Assembly: GCA_004376205.1 (NCBI GenBank)
Contig: SOKG01000164.1
Location: forward strand, 1 to 47,837
Direction: 5' to 3'
DNA: 47,837 nucleotides
From: Dehalococcoidia bacterium
GTDB lineage: Bacteria > Chloroflexota > Dehalococcoidia > SZUA-161
A program made the translations under genes and the position numbers. Shown here in pieces: positions 32,154 to 41,099 of this stretch (position 1 is the first letter of the stretch; each line of letters begins with the position of its first letter). Below the pieces are notes generated by a model. That model did not search any database, was not told the DNA's origin, and saw only the letters and a list, made by a program, of their open reading frames with translations.

Positions 32154-32705
32154 ATGTCCAGAGTAGGAAATAGGCCAATTACTGTACCCCGTGGAGTGGA
32201 GGTACTGGTTGAGGGCAACGAGGTCACGGTGAAGGGGCCCAAGGGAGAGCTTCGCCGCTCCCTTCCGCAGGATATGAGCATTTCCGTACAGGATGGCGTC
32301 GTCACCGTGTCAAGGCCGACAGATAGCCGGATCCATCGCTCACTGCATGGTTTTACCAGGAGCATGCTCGCCAATATGGTTGAGGGCGTGAGCGAGGGCT
32401 TTCGGAAGAACCTCGAGCTTCATGGAGTGGGGTACCGCGTCCAGAAGTCTGGAGACAATCTTATGATTCAGGTAGGGTATTCTCACCCTGTGGAGATTGT
32501 CCCTCCGGCGGGGATAACGCTTATTAGCGAGGCTCTGAATCAGGTGAGCGTCTTGGGGATAGAAAAAGAGCTGGTGGGGGAAATTGCAGCACAGATTCGG
32601 GCAGTGCGCCCTCCTGACCGCTATTTGGGGAAGGGAATTAGATACGCCGGCGAGCAAATTCGACGCAAGGCAGGAAAAGCGGGCAAGCTTGGCAGAAGGA
32701 AATAA
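32154..32705 (+). CDS. rplF: 50S ribosomal protein L6
   Basis: L6 is near the sarcin-ricin loop. SRVGNRPITVPRGVEV, VTVKGPKGELRRSL and the C-terminal RPPDRYLGKGIRYAGEQIR repeat-domain end match; 183 aa. Confidence 0.98.
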   Translation: MSRVGNRPITVPRGVEVLVEGNEVTVKGPKGELRRSLPQDMSISVQDGVVTVSRPTDSRIHRSLHGFTRSMLANMVEGVSEGFRKNLELHGVGYRVQKSGDNLMIQVGYSHPVEIVPPAGITLISEALNQVSVLGIEKELVGEIAAQIRAVRPPDRYLGKGIRYAGEQIRRKAGKAGKLGRRK

Positions 32706-32710
32706 AAGGC

Positions 32711-33073
32711 ATGGCTGTCGGCAAGAGAGAAGCGCTGAGAAGGAGACATGAACGGGTGAGGAAGGAGGTCAGGGGCACCCCCGATCGCCCCCGGCTTTGT
32801 GTCTTTCGCAGCCTTAATCATATCTATGCTCAGGTGATAGACGATAGTTCAGGGAGGACACTTGCTAGCGCGTCGACCCTTGATGCGGAGATAAAAGCCG
32901 ACTTGGGGAACAAAACCAAAACGGAGCAGGCGGGATTGGTGGGGAACTTGGTTGCCAAACGAGCCCAAAGCAAGGGGGTAAACCAGACCGTCTTCGACCG
33001 CGGGGGACGCAAGTATCATGGTAGGGTGAAGGCTTTGGCCGATGGTGCCCGAGAATCGGGATTGAGGTTTTAG
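32711..33073 (+). CDS. rplR: 50S ribosomal protein L18
   Basis: L18 binds 5S rRNA with L5. RRHERVRKEVRGTPDRPRLC, FRSLNHIYAQVIDD and FDRGGRKYHGRVKALADGAR are standard; 120 aa. It lies six bases after rplF. Confidence 0.98.
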   Translation: MAVGKREALRRRHERVRKEVRGTPDRPRLCVFRSLNHIYAQVIDDSSGRTLASASTLDAEIKADLGNKTKTEQAGLVGNLVAKRAQSKGVNQTVFDRGGRKYHGRVKALADGARESGLRF

Positions 33074-33078
33074 GCTTT

Positions 33079-33597
33079 ATGGAACGGAAGGATAGGAGAG
33101 ATGATAGGGAGTCAGGCTTCAGCGAGCGGCTGATTCATGTTAATCGTGTGGCAAAGGTTGTAAAGAGAGGGCGGCGGTTCAGCTTCAGTGCGCTGGTGGT
33201 GGTCGGCGATGGTGAGGGGCATGTTGGTGCCGGGTTGGGCAAGGCTAGAGAGGTGCCAGCAGCGATCCGCAAGGGCGGTGCCATCGCCCGGAAGAATCTG
33301 ATTGAGGTCCCAATGGTAGATGGTACCATTCCCTACAAGATAGTAAGCAAGTTTGGAGGGGCCAAGGTGATGTTGAAGCCGGCAGCACCAGGCACAGGGG
33401 TCATTGCCAGCGGCGGGGTACGAGCCACCGTGGAGGCTGCAGGTATTAGGGACATAGTGACCAAATCGATGGGCAGTTCCAACCCAATAAACGTGGTCAG
33501 AGCGACCATGCTCGCCCTCAGTCAATTGAAGGATCCTAAGCAGGAAGTAGCAAGGAGAAAGTTAGTTGCTGCGGGTGGTGAGGAGTCCGGTGTCTAA
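33079..33597 (+). CDS. rpsE: 30S ribosomal protein S5
   Basis: S5 controls decoding fidelity and is the spectinomycin-site protein. ERLIHVNRVAKVVKRGRRFS, VVGDGEGHVGAGLGKAREVP and GVIASGGVRATVEAAGIRDI are all present; 172 aa. The last eight bases overlap the rpmD start. Confidence 0.98.
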   Translation: MERKDRRDDRESGFSERLIHVNRVAKVVKRGRRFSFSALVVVGDGEGHVGAGLGKAREVPAAIRKGGAIARKNLIEVPMVDGTIPYKIVSKFGGAKVMLKPAAPGTGVIASGGVRATVEAAGIRDIVTKSMGSSNPINVVRATMLALSQLKDPKQEVARRKLVAAGGEESGV

Positions 33598-33778
33598 ACT
33601 ACGTGTTACGTGGAAAAAAAGCGCCATCGGCTACAACAGGAGGCAGCGAATGACCCTTAAGGCCCTGGGCTTTCGCTCTCTGAACCATACTATCATCCAT
33701 AGCGACTCGGCAGCTATCCGCGGTATGATAAACAAGGTGAGGCATCTGGTCCAGGTGGAGGAGGTCGCTGAGGAGTGA
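33590..33778 (+). CDS. rpmD: 50S ribosomal protein L30
   Basis: A 62-residue L30: MSKLRVTWKKSAIGYNRRQR, TLKALGFRSLNHTIIH and the C-terminal MINKVRHLVQVEEV. GTG at 33590 is chosen because it matches the family N-terminus and has AGGAG upstream, although the same frame is open 24 bases further. It overlaps the end of rpsE. Confidence 0.95.
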   Translation: MSKLRVTWKKSAIGYNRRQRMTLKALGFRSLNHTIIHSDSAAIRGMINKVRHLVQVEEVAEE

Positions 33779-33781
33779 GCG

Positions 33782-34225
33782 ATGAGGCAGCATGAACTTG
33801 GTCCGAGAGCGGGATCGAAACGTAGTAGAAAGCGAGTTGGTCGCGGTGTCGGCAGCGGACACGGTACCTACTCCTGCCGTGGGTGCAAGGGGCAAAATGC
33901 ACGCTCGGGGGGAGGGGTAAACCCCCGGTTCGAGGGTGGTCAGACCCCTTTGGTCAAACGCTTGCCCTCCAAACGTGGCTTCACCAATATCTTCAAAACC
34001 GACTATGCTTTAGTGAACCTGCGGCGGCTAGCAATCTTCGAAGAGGGTGTCGAGGTAACGCCGCAGAAACTTCTGGATGTTGGGCTGGTGCCCTCCCTCA
34101 AGAAACCAATCAAGATCCTCGGCGATGGCGAGATTCAGCGTCCTCTGGTGGTAAGAGCTGATAAGTTCACTCAAACCGCAAAGCAGAAAATAGAGGCCTC
34201 TGGTGGAAGAGCGGAGGAGATTTAG
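33782..34225 (+). CDS. rplO: 50S ribosomal protein L15
   Basis: A late-assembly 50S protein. Glycine- and arginine-rich N-terminus (KRVGRGVGSGHGTYSCRGCKGQ), FEGGQTPLVKRLPSKRGF and a C-terminal EASGGRAEEI are standard; 147 aa. It lies three bases after rpmD and just before secY. Confidence 0.98.
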   Translation: MRQHELGPRAGSKRSRKRVGRGVGSGHGTYSCRGCKGQNARSGGGVNPRFEGGQTPLVKRLPSKRGFTNIFKTDYALVNLRRLAIFEEGVEVTPQKLLDVGLVPSLKKPIKILGDGEIQRPLVVRADKFTQTAKQKIEASGGRAEEI

Positions 34226-34240
34226 GGGATAGCGGGGAAG

Positions 34241-35584
34241 ATGCGACAACCACAAGCAAGCTCAAGACCACGATTGTTTCAGGCTATGATAGATGCCTTT
34301 AGCCTCCCTGACCTGAGGTGGAAGTTGCTCTTCACCCTCGCCATGTTGGTCGTCTTTCGTTTTGTGGCCCATGTCCCCATTCCCGCGGCGGATCCAGACG
34401 CACTGGGAGTGCTAGCCAGAGGTGAACAGCAGCTGCCTGCCCTCCTGGGCATGCTTGACATCTTCAGCGGTGGGGCGCTGAGGAACGTAAGTATAGCTAT
34501 GCTCGGCGTTTACCCCTACATTACCGCCTCGATTATCATGCAGCTCCTGGTGCCGGTTATCCCCCGCCTGCAAGCGCTCTCTCGGGAGGGGGAGGAGGGC
34601 CGCCGGAAGATAAACCAGTATACCCACTGGCTGATGGTGCCTATGTGCCTGCTCCAGGGCTATGGGCAACTAGTGGTACTACACAGAACTACAGTCAGTG
34701 TCAATGGCGTGGACACTTCACTCGTGGATCGCATAGGCCTCTCTGGTGACCTATTGCTGCCCACCATTGCTATGCTGGTTACGCTGACTGCGGGCACCGT
34801 TTTCCTGGTGTGGCTGGGGGAGCGCATAACCGAGAGGGGCATCGGCAATGGTATATCCATCATAATCTTCGGCGGCATCGTCTCTGCCTTGCCGATGAAT
34901 CTCTGGCGGAGTCACGAGACCGCGGGCCTCAGCGGCTTGCTCACGCTGATCGCCCTATTGCTGGCGATTGCTTTCTTCATAGTGTTTGTCAACGAAGCGG
35001 TGCGCCGGATTCCTGTCCAGTATTCGCGCAGCCTGTTTCGAGGCGGCAAGATGTACCGACAATCGGGTGGGACCCATATCCCGCTCAGGGTAAACTCGGC
35101 GGGGATGATCCCTCTGATCTTCGCCTACGCGATTCTGATGTTCCCGGCAGCGGTGGCTAGCTACTTCGGGGCCACTTTCGTTCAAGACTTGTTGGGCGTG
35201 GACGGGTATATCTATTGGGCCCTTCTGTTCCTCCTTGTTGTTGGGTTCACTTTCTTCTATACTCTGGTGATTTTCCAGCAGCAGAACCTGGCCGAGACTT
35301 TGCAGCGGCAGGGTGGCTTTGTCCCGGGAATCCGCCCCGGGCGCCCCACCGGCGATTACCTGAACCGGATTATCATACGCATTACTTGGGGTGGGTCGTT
35401 CTTCCTCGCCGCGATAGCGGTGTCACCTCTGTTGGCGCGGTGGCTGGTGGGAGGAGCGGTCGGTACCACCCTTATGCTCGTCTCTGCCGCTGGCCTTTTG
35501 ATCGTCGTGGGCGTAGTTCTGGATACCATGAGGCAGATCGAGGCGCAGCTTCTGATGCGCCAGTACGAAGGTTTCATCAAATAA
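34241..35584 (+). CDS. secY: Preprotein translocase subunit SecY
   Basis: The channel subunit of SecYEG, 447 aa with ten predicted membrane spans. DLRWKLLFTLAMLVVFRFVA (TM1), GGALRNVSIAMLGVYPYITA (plug region and TM2), ERGIGNGISIIIFGGIVS and the cytoplasmic loop SGGTHIPLRVNSAGMIPLIF are typical, and the C-terminal LLMRQYEGFIK is complete. Standard end of the spc cluster, before adk. Confidence 0.98.
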   Translation: MRQPQASSRPRLFQAMIDAFSLPDLRWKLLFTLAMLVVFRFVAHVPIPAADPDALGVLARGEQQLPALLGMLDIFSGGALRNVSIAMLGVYPYITASIIMQLLVPVIPRLQALSREGEEGRRKINQYTHWLMVPMCLLQGYGQLVVLHRTTVSVNGVDTSLVDRIGLSGDLLLPTIAMLVTLTAGTVFLVWLGERITERGIGNGISIIIFGGIVSALPMNLWRSHETAGLSGLLTLIALLLAIAFFIVFVNEAVRRIPVQYSRSLFRGGKMYRQSGGTHIPLRVNSAGMIPLIFAYAILMFPAAVASYFGATFVQDLLGVDGYIYWALLFLLVVGFTFFYTLVIFQQQNLAETLQRQGGFVPGIRPGRPTGDYLNRIIIRITWGGSFFLAAIAVSPLLARWLVGGAVGTTLMLVSAAGLLIVVGVVLDTMRQIEAQLLMRQYEGFIK

Positions 35585-35608
35585 GTAGGGAGGAATAGGT
35601 AACAACAA

Positions 35609-36265
35609 TTGCATGTAATTCTTTTGGGAGCCCCCGGGGCGGGCAAGGGAACTCAGGCGGTTCAGATCTCTGGAAGGCTTGGGCTGGCTCATATAGCCTC
35701 TGGTGATCTCTTTCGCCAGGAGCAAGGTAGCGGGAGCGAGTTGGGAAAAATTGCCAAGTCATATATGGAAAAGGGCTTGCTGGTTCCCGATGAGGTAACT
35801 GTTAGGATGATTTTGGGCAGGATTGCTGCTCCCGATTGCGCCAAGGGTTTTCTGTTAGATGGTTTTCCCAGGACATTAGAGCAGGCAAAGGCGCTGGATC
35901 AGGCGCTGGCTGAAGAAGGTAAGAGCATTAGTTTGGTGTTATATATCAAGGTCTCCACCGAGGAGCTTCTAAGGCGCCTGAGCGGGCGCTGGATTTGCCG
36001 CAACTGTCAGGTGCCTTATAACATTGTTGAACTGCCGCCGAAGGTGCCGGGTAAGTGTGATTATTGTGGGGGCGAGCTCTATCAACGCCCCGATGACTCA
36101 GAGGAGACAGCGAGGAAGCGACTCGAGGTCTATTTTGCCCAGACCATGCCTCTTATAGAGTACTACACTGAAGCAGGCAAGTTGGTGGAGATCGAGGGCG
36201 AGAAGGGAATCGAAGGGGTTGCCCAGGATTTGATCGCAGCCATTGAGGCAGGGATTGTGAGATGA
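35609..36265 (+). CDS. adk: Adenylate kinase
   Basis: Interconverts ATP, ADP and AMP. P-loop GAPGAGKGTQ (7-16), AMP-binding IASGDLFR, LDGFPRTLEQA, and a long LID whose zinc ligands are two CxxC pairs (CRNC and CDYC); 218 aa. The start is TTG at 35609; GGGAGGA is 14 bases away and only AGGT is closer, so initiation looks weak. The end overlaps map by four bases. Confidence 0.96.
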   Translation: MHVILLGAPGAGKGTQAVQISGRLGLAHIASGDLFRQEQGSGSELGKIAKSYMEKGLLVPDEVTVRMILGRIAAPDCAKGFLLDGFPRTLEQAKALDQALAEEGKSISLVLYIKVSTEELLRRLSGRWICRNCQVPYNIVELPPKVPGKCDYCGGELYQRPDDSEETARKRLEVYFAQTMPLIEYYTEAGKLVEIEGEKGIEGVAQDLIAAIEAGIVR

Positions 36266-37056
36266 CCCAGATCGGACACGAGGCGGGTATAATCCTGAAA
36301 TCACCGCGAGAACTCGCACAAATGCGGGAAGCAAGTTGGGTTGCTGCTGTTGTTCTTGAGGAGGTGGCCCAGAAAGTGAGGCCAGGGGTAACCACTGCGG
36401 AACTAGACGATGTTGCTGTCAACGAGGTGAGAAAACGAGGGGCTGTTGCCTCGTTCAAAGGATATCGTGGTTTTCCAGCATCGATCTGTACGTCGGTGAA
36501 TGAAGAGGTGGTCCACGGCATACCTGGAAACCGAGTGCTTAAGGAGGGCGACATAATCTCCCTCGATTTCGGGGCGCAGCTAAATGGCTTTCATGGCGAT
36601 GCCGCGATGACGATGGGGGTGGGGAGGATAGGCTCCGAGGCTCAGAAGATCATCGACGCTGCAAGAGGTGCGCTGGAGGCAGGCATTGCTGCAGCCAGAA
36701 TCGGTGCCAGGTTGGGAGATGTATCGGCAGCGATCCAGTCCCATGCTGAAGCCAGAGGCTTCTCCGTAGTGAGAGAATATGTGGGGCATGGCATTGGCCG
36801 GCAATTGCACGAAGACCCTCAAGTCCCCAATTTTGGTATTGCTGGCGAAGGGCCTGTGCTGCAAAAGGGCATGACCATGGCGTTGGAGCCTATGCTTAAT
36901 GCTGGGGTGTGGCGCACCAGGGTTGCTGAGGATAAGTGGACAGTCATTACCGTTGATGGTAAACTATCTGCTCACTTTGAGCATACTATTGCAATTGATG
37001 ATAATGGGCCAGAGATACTGACCAAACTCCAGGGTTTTCCCGAAGGGGTGATCTGA
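36262..37056 (+). CDS. map: Methionine aminopeptidase, type I
   Basis: Removes the N-terminal methionine from nascent proteins. Metal ligands are seen in SLDFGAQLNGFHGDAA (two Asp), YVGHGIGR (His), MALEPM (Glu) and FEHTI (Glu); 264 aa. The ATG overlaps the adk stop (ATGA). A short extension of about 12 residues precedes the usual start of the fold at ILKSPRELAQMREA. Confidence 0.96.
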   Translation: MTQIGHEAGIILKSPRELAQMREASWVAAVVLEEVAQKVRPGVTTAELDDVAVNEVRKRGAVASFKGYRGFPASICTSVNEEVVHGIPGNRVLKEGDIISLDFGAQLNGFHGDAAMTMGVGRIGSEAQKIIDAARGALEAGIAAARIGARLGDVSAAIQSHAEARGFSVVREYVGHGIGRQLHEDPQVPNFGIAGEGPVLQKGMTMALEPMLNAGVWRTRVAEDKWTVITVDGKLSAHFEHTIAIDDNGPEILTKLQGFPEGVI

Positions 37057-37062
37057 AAGCAA

Positions 37063-37281
37063 ATGCCGAAAAGAGAAGCCATTGAGGTTGAAGGGACGGT
37101 AGTTGAGCCTTTGCCCAACGCTATGTTCAGGGTGGAGCTTCCCAATGGGTACCGGGTTCTGGCGCATGCCTCGGGAAAAATGAGACTTCATTATATAAGG
37201 ATACTGCGTGGTGATAGGGTCTTGGTGGAACTCTCGCCGTATGACCTGTCACGGGGAAGGATTACCTATCGCTTTAAGTGA
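37063..37281 (+). CDS. infA: Translation initiation factor IF-1
   Basis: A 72-residue OB-fold factor that blocks the A site during initiation. KREAIEVEGTVVEPLPNAMF, RVELPNGYRVLAHASGKMR and a C-terminal RGRITYRFK are canonical. It lies between map and rpmJ. Confidence 0.98.
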   Translation: MPKREAIEVEGTVVEPLPNAMFRVELPNGYRVLAHASGKMRLHYIRILRGDRVLVELSPYDLSRGRITYRFK

Positions 37282-37312
37282 TAACCTCATAGACAATCAG
37301 AGGGTGGGTAGG

Positions 37313-37426
37313 ATGAAGGTGAAAGCTTCGGTTAAGGTTCGTTGTGAAAAGTGCAAGATTGTAAAGCGCAAAGGCGTGGTTAGAGTTATTTGCTCAAATC
37401 CGAGACATAGACAAAGGCAGGGTTAG
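37313..37426 (+). CDS. rpmJ: 50S ribosomal protein L36
   Basis: A 37-residue zinc protein: MKVKASVKVRCEKCKIVKRK, then GVVRVICSNPRHRQRQG. CEKC, a later Cys and His are the zinc ligands. The ATG is preceded by GGGTAGG. The same frame is open further upstream, but the family start is unambiguous. Confidence 0.97.
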   Translation: MKVKASVKVRCEKCKIVKRKGVVRVICSNPRHRQRQG

Positions 37427-37444
37427 TCTTTCTGAGGAGGGGTG

Positions 37445-37834
37445 ATGGCGCGTATTGCTGGCGTCGATATACCTAAGGACAAGAGGGTGGAGATAGCGTT
37501 ACGCTATATCTTTGGCATCGGACCTACCTTGAGCCGAAGGATATTGGAGCAGACGGGAATCAGTCCGGATGTTAGGGTCAGGGATCTCACTGATGATGAG
37601 GTAAACCGCATACGCGAGGTCATCGACAAGGGATATAGGGTAGAAGGCATCCTCAGGAAGGAGATCAATTTCAACATCAAGCGGTTTATCGATATAGGGT
37701 CCTACCGTGGCATCAGGCATCGTCGAGGGCTGCCAGTTCATGGGCAGCGGACGAAGACCAATGCCCGCACTAAACGAGGGGCTCGTAGAACGGTAGCTGG
37801 CAGAGGTAGGCGACGCGGCGTGACCAAGAAATAA
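37445..37834 (+). CDS. rpsM: 30S ribosomal protein S13
   Basis: S13 contacts the P-site tRNA and the 50S subunit. ARIAGVDIPKDKRVEIALRY, GIGPTLSRRIL and GSYRGIRHRRGLPVHGQRTK are standard; 129 aa from ATG 37445. A GTG three bases earlier is too close to GAGGAGG to be the start. Confidence 0.97.
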   Translation: MARIAGVDIPKDKRVEIALRYIFGIGPTLSRRILEQTGISPDVRVRDLTDDEVNRIREVIDKGYRVEGILRKEINFNIKRFIDIGSYRGIRHRRGLPVHGQRTKTNARTKRGARRTVAGRGRRRGVTKK

Positions 37835-37847
37835 GCGGAGGTGACTA

Positions 37848-38240
37848 ATGGCCAAGAGAAAGCCAACTCGGGTTAGGAGGCGAGAGAGGAAAGCGGTTCC
37901 ACGTGGACGCGCTTATATCCAGTCTACCTTTAACAATACGATAATCACCCTTACTGATCCCCAGGGCAATGTCATCGCGTGGGGCAGTTCGGGCACTGCT
38001 GGGTTCAAAGGGTCGCGCAAGGGGACTGCCTATGCAGCGCAGCGGGCAGCCGAAGCTACGGCGAGGCGGGGAATGGAACATGGCTTGCGCCAGATCGATG
38101 TCTATGTCAGGGGGCCGGGAAGTGGCCGGGAGGCGGCAATTCGTTCCCTTCAAGCCGCAGGTCTCAGTATCAGTAGCATCAGGGATGTAACACCGGTTCC
38201 TCATAATGGCTGCCGTCCGCCAAAGAGGAGACGGATATAA
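37848..38240 (+). CDS. rpsK: 30S ribosomal protein S11
   Basis: S11 is on the 30S platform near the mRNA exit. RGRAYIQSTFNNTIITLTDP, GNVIAWGSSGTAGFKGSRKG and DVTPVPHNGCRPPKRRR are diagnostic; 130 aa. GCGGAGGTG precedes the ATG. Confidence 0.98.
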   Translation: MAKRKPTRVRRRERKAVPRGRAYIQSTFNNTIITLTDPQGNVIAWGSSGTAGFKGSRKGTAYAAQRAAEATARRGMEHGLRQIDVYVRGPGSGREAAIRSLQAAGLSISSIRDVTPVPHNGCRPPKRRRI

Positions 38241-38252
38241 AGGAGGTTTGAG

Positions 38253-38879
38253 ATGGCCCGTTATACTGGGCCGGCTTGTCGGATTTGTCGGCGCCACGGT
38301 GAGAAGCTGATGCTAAAGGGGGCCAAGTGTGTCACGCCTAAGTGCCCTGTTGTGCGGCGACATAGTCCTCCGGGACAGCATGGCAGTGCCCGTCGCAAGG
38401 TCTCCGAGTATAGCTTGCAACTGAAGGAGAAGCAAAAGACACGTTTCATTTATGGCGTGCTTGAACGTCAATTTCGGAGGCATTATGCGAAAGCTGAGCG
38501 GCTTCCTGGGCAAAGCGGAGAGAACCTTTTGCGAATACTGGAGATGAGGCTGGACAATGTAGTTTATCGCTTGGGCTTTGCTGATTCTCGCCGCCAAGCA
38601 AGACAGCTCGTGCAGCATGGGCATATCACTGTCAATGGGCGTGTGACCAATATCCCGTCGTGTCTCGTCAAGGAGGGTGATGTCATGGCTTGGAAGGAAG
38701 GCAGCTCCAAAACCGCGCTATATCAGATGGTGGCTAAGGATATCGAGAGCAAAGTCATTCCAGGCTGGCTCAGTTTGGATCAAGACAGTCTCTCGGGACG
38801 GGTGCTTTCTGCTCCAGAGCGTAGCGAGATGGAGTCTACCATTGATGAGCGGCTGGTCGTGGCATTCTACTCAAGATAA
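38253..38879 (+). CDS. rpsD: 30S ribosomal protein S4
   Basis: S4 is a primary 16S binder and represses the alpha operon in many bacteria. The N-terminal part has a Cys cluster (CRICRRHGEKLMLKGAKC and CPVV), a zinc-type N-terminus; the S4 domain LEMRLDNVVYRLGFADSRRQ follows; 208 aa. AAAGGAGG precedes the ATG. Confidence 0.98.
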   Translation: MARYTGPACRICRRHGEKLMLKGAKCVTPKCPVVRRHSPPGQHGSARRKVSEYSLQLKEKQKTRFIYGVLERQFRRHYAKAERLPGQSGENLLRILEMRLDNVVYRLGFADSRRQARQLVQHGHITVNGRVTNIPSCLVKEGDVMAWKEGSSKTALYQMVAKDIESKVIPGWLSLDQDSLSGRVLSAPERSEMESTIDERLVVAFYSR

Positions 38880-38909
38880 ATCTCTAATCGTTTCTCGTGA
38901 GGAGGCAGT

Positions 38910-39935
38910 GTGTTACAGGAGGCTATAACTCCCAGGATAGAATGTGAAGATAGCTCCGAGAATTACGGAAAGTTCGTTGTCGAGCCCTTAGACCCCGGAT
39001 TCGGGGTCACCTTGGGCAATAGCCTACGCCGCGTGCTGCTCAGCTCGCTTCTGGGAGCGGCAGTGACCGCGGTCAAGATCGAGGGGGTACAGCATGAGTT
39101 TGCAACCATACCCCGCGTAAAGGAAGATGTTATAGAATTTCTACTCAATGTCAAGGAGCTGCGACTTAAGGCTCTCTCCGATCGGCCGGGGAGATTATTC
39201 CTCGAGGTTACGGGTGAGGGGACTGTTTGTGCTGGTGACATTAAGCCCTCTGCCGACTTCGAAATAGTGAACCCTGAACTCCATCTAGCCACACTTGATT
39301 CGCCAGATGCTTACCTGGACGTTGTGTTCTACGTGGAGCAGGGTAAGGGGTACGTGCCTGCTGGTCGTGGTGATGGTCTGCCTCTCGGGGTCATACCGGT
39401 GGACGCTATTTACACCCCGGTGCGCAGGGTGAATTACAGTGTGGAGAAAACCCGTGTTGGTCAGGTGAGCAACTACGACCGACTAATCTTGGAGCTGTGG
39501 ACCGATGGCACCACTTCGCCAAGCGAAGCACTCTCAGGGAGCGCTGAGATTTTAGTCAGCCACTTCTCACTGTTCTACGGCTTGGGCAAGGCCCCAGTAG
39601 AGGGCGAAAAGCTGGTTGCTCCCGCTATCCCGCCGGAGCAATACGAGATACCATTGGAACAACTTGGGCTTTCAGCGCGCACTTTTAACTCCTTGCGCCG
39701 AAGCGGCATCACCAAAGTTGGGGAGCTCCTGGAGAAGAGCGATGACGAGTTGCTTGGGCTGAGGAGCTTCGGCCAGAAGTCTCTGGACGAGGTGAAGGAG
39801 CGACTTGAAGCACATGACCTGCGTCCTCCCCCCTCGGAGGAGGAGATAGAATCGCCCGAGGGTGAAATTGAGACCGGTGCTGAGGAAGCCGGGAGTGGCG
39901 AAGACATAGGCCACGTGGAGAATTGGTCTGCTTAA
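38910..39935 (+). CDS. rpoA: RNA polymerase alpha subunit
   Basis: Assembles RNA polymerase and contacts UP elements and activators. The N-terminal domain shows FVVEPLDPGFGVTLGNSLRR and the LLSSLLGAAVTAVKIEGV segment; the C-terminal domain is at about 250-310 (LGLSARTFNSLRRSGITKVG, then GLRSFGQKSLDEVKERL). An acidic tail of about 30 residues follows; 341 aa. The start is GTG at 38910 with AGGAGG a few bases upstream. Confidence 0.98.
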   Translation: MLQEAITPRIECEDSSENYGKFVVEPLDPGFGVTLGNSLRRVLLSSLLGAAVTAVKIEGVQHEFATIPRVKEDVIEFLLNVKELRLKALSDRPGRLFLEVTGEGTVCAGDIKPSADFEIVNPELHLATLDSPDAYLDVVFYVEQGKGYVPAGRGDGLPLGVIPVDAIYTPVRRVNYSVEKTRVGQVSNYDRLILELWTDGTTSPSEALSGSAEILVSHFSLFYGLGKAPVEGEKLVAPAIPPEQYEIPLEQLGLSARTFNSLRRSGITKVGELLEKSDDELLGLRSFGQKSLDEVKERLEAHDLRPPPSEEEIESPEGEIETGAEEAGSGEDIGHVENWSA

Positions 39936-39962
39936 GGATGGTTTTTATCCAGTGAGGAGAAG

Positions 39963-40313
39963 ATGAGACACAGGGTAGCTGGTCGTAAACTCTCCAGGCC
40001 AACGGGCCATAGGAAGGCGCTTTACAGGAACTTGGTAACTGACCTCCTGCGCTATGAGAAGATCGTTACCACCCAGGCCAAGGCTAAGGAGGCAGGGCCT
40101 CTGGCGGAGAAGGTGATCACCTGGGGCAAGCAGGGGTCCTTACATGCTCGCCGCCAGGCCCTCTCGTTTGTGAGGGACAAGGACGTGGTAGACAAGGTAT
40201 TCTCCGAGATCGGCCCGAGGTATGCCGATAGGCCAGGTGGCTACACCAGGGTGATCAAGCTGGGGCCTCGGTTGGGAGACGGAGCTCCCATGGCACAATT
40301 GGAACTGGTTTAG
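39963..40313 (+). CDS. rplQ: 50S ribosomal protein L17
   Basis: L17 lies near the tunnel exit. MRHRVAGRKLSRPTGHRKAL, LLRYEKIVTTQAKAKE and GGYTRVIKLGPRLGDGAPMA match; 116 aa. truA starts directly after its stop codon. Confidence 0.98.
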   Translation: MRHRVAGRKLSRPTGHRKALYRNLVTDLLRYEKIVTTQAKAKEAGPLAEKVITWGKQGSLHARRQALSFVRDKDVVDKVFSEIGPRYADRPGGYTRVIKLGPRLGDGAPMAQLELV

Positions 40314-41099
40314 ATGGAGTCGCCGCCACCCAGTAATCTGGCACTGGTTGTTGAATATGAGGGAACGAGGTATCACGGATTTCAATATCAAGTTGGTGTG
40401 CCAACGATTCAAGGGGAAATAGAGCGCGCTCTGGTGAAGGCAACCGGGGAGAGGATTCGAATAGTAGGAGCTGGCCGTACTGATGCGGGGGTTCATGCCA
40501 AGGGACAGGTTGTTAGTTTCGGTACTTTCTCAAACCTGCATCCCCAGACTTTGGTCAGGGCTCTGAACTTCTATCTTTGGCCGGATATCGCCGTTAAGGC
40601 TGTCAGTAGGGTGGAAAGCGATTTTAATGCAAGGAGGAACGCACTCAGTCGGGAATATCGCTATGGGATCTTAAATAGCCCGGCACCGTCTCCTTTGCAC
40701 CAGAGATATGCTTATTATGTGCCGGCGGCACTTGATATCGATGCCATGAACCACGTCTGCCAGTATCTTGTAGGGAGCCATGATTTCGCTTCGTTCACCG
40801 GCCCGACTGGTCGGAGGACGGTGCGCCAGGTCTATAAAGCGGAGGTATTAGTGGAGGAGGAGTTGGTGTTTTTCGATATGGTGGCTAACGCTTTCTTGCC
40901 CAAGCAAGTGCGTTGCACGGTGGGCTCTCTGATTAGAGTTGGGTTGGGCAAGCTAACGGCAGAAGAGTTTGAGGAGATAATGCAGGCGAGAAGGCCTGGA
41001 TTGGCGGCACCTGTAGTGCCCCCTCACGGCCTTTGTTTGATGAAGGTGAACTATGCCGAGAACAAGCTCGGTAAGGGGCGGTTAGATGAGAACCTATAG
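40314..41099 (+). CDS. truA: tRNA pseudouridine(38-40) synthase TruA
   Basis: Makes pseudouridine at positions 38-40 of the tRNA anticodon arm. YEGTRYHGFQYQ, the catalytic GAGRTDAGVHAKGQ (Asp near 59), SREYRYGILN and FLPKQVRCTVGSLIRVG fit the family; 261 aa. Its last 14 bases overlap rplM. The rplQ-truA-rplM-rpsI order is common in bacteria. Confidence 0.97.
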   Translation: MESPPPSNLALVVEYEGTRYHGFQYQVGVPTIQGEIERALVKATGERIRIVGAGRTDAGVHAKGQVVSFGTFSNLHPQTLVRALNFYLWPDIAVKAVSRVESDFNARRNALSREYRYGILNSPAPSPLHQRYAYYVPAALDIDAMNHVCQYLVGSHDFASFTGPTGRRTVRQVYKAEVLVEEELVFFDMVANAFLPKQVRCTVGSLIRVGLGKLTAEEFEEIMQARRPGLAAPVVPPHGLCLMKVNYAENKLGKGRLDENL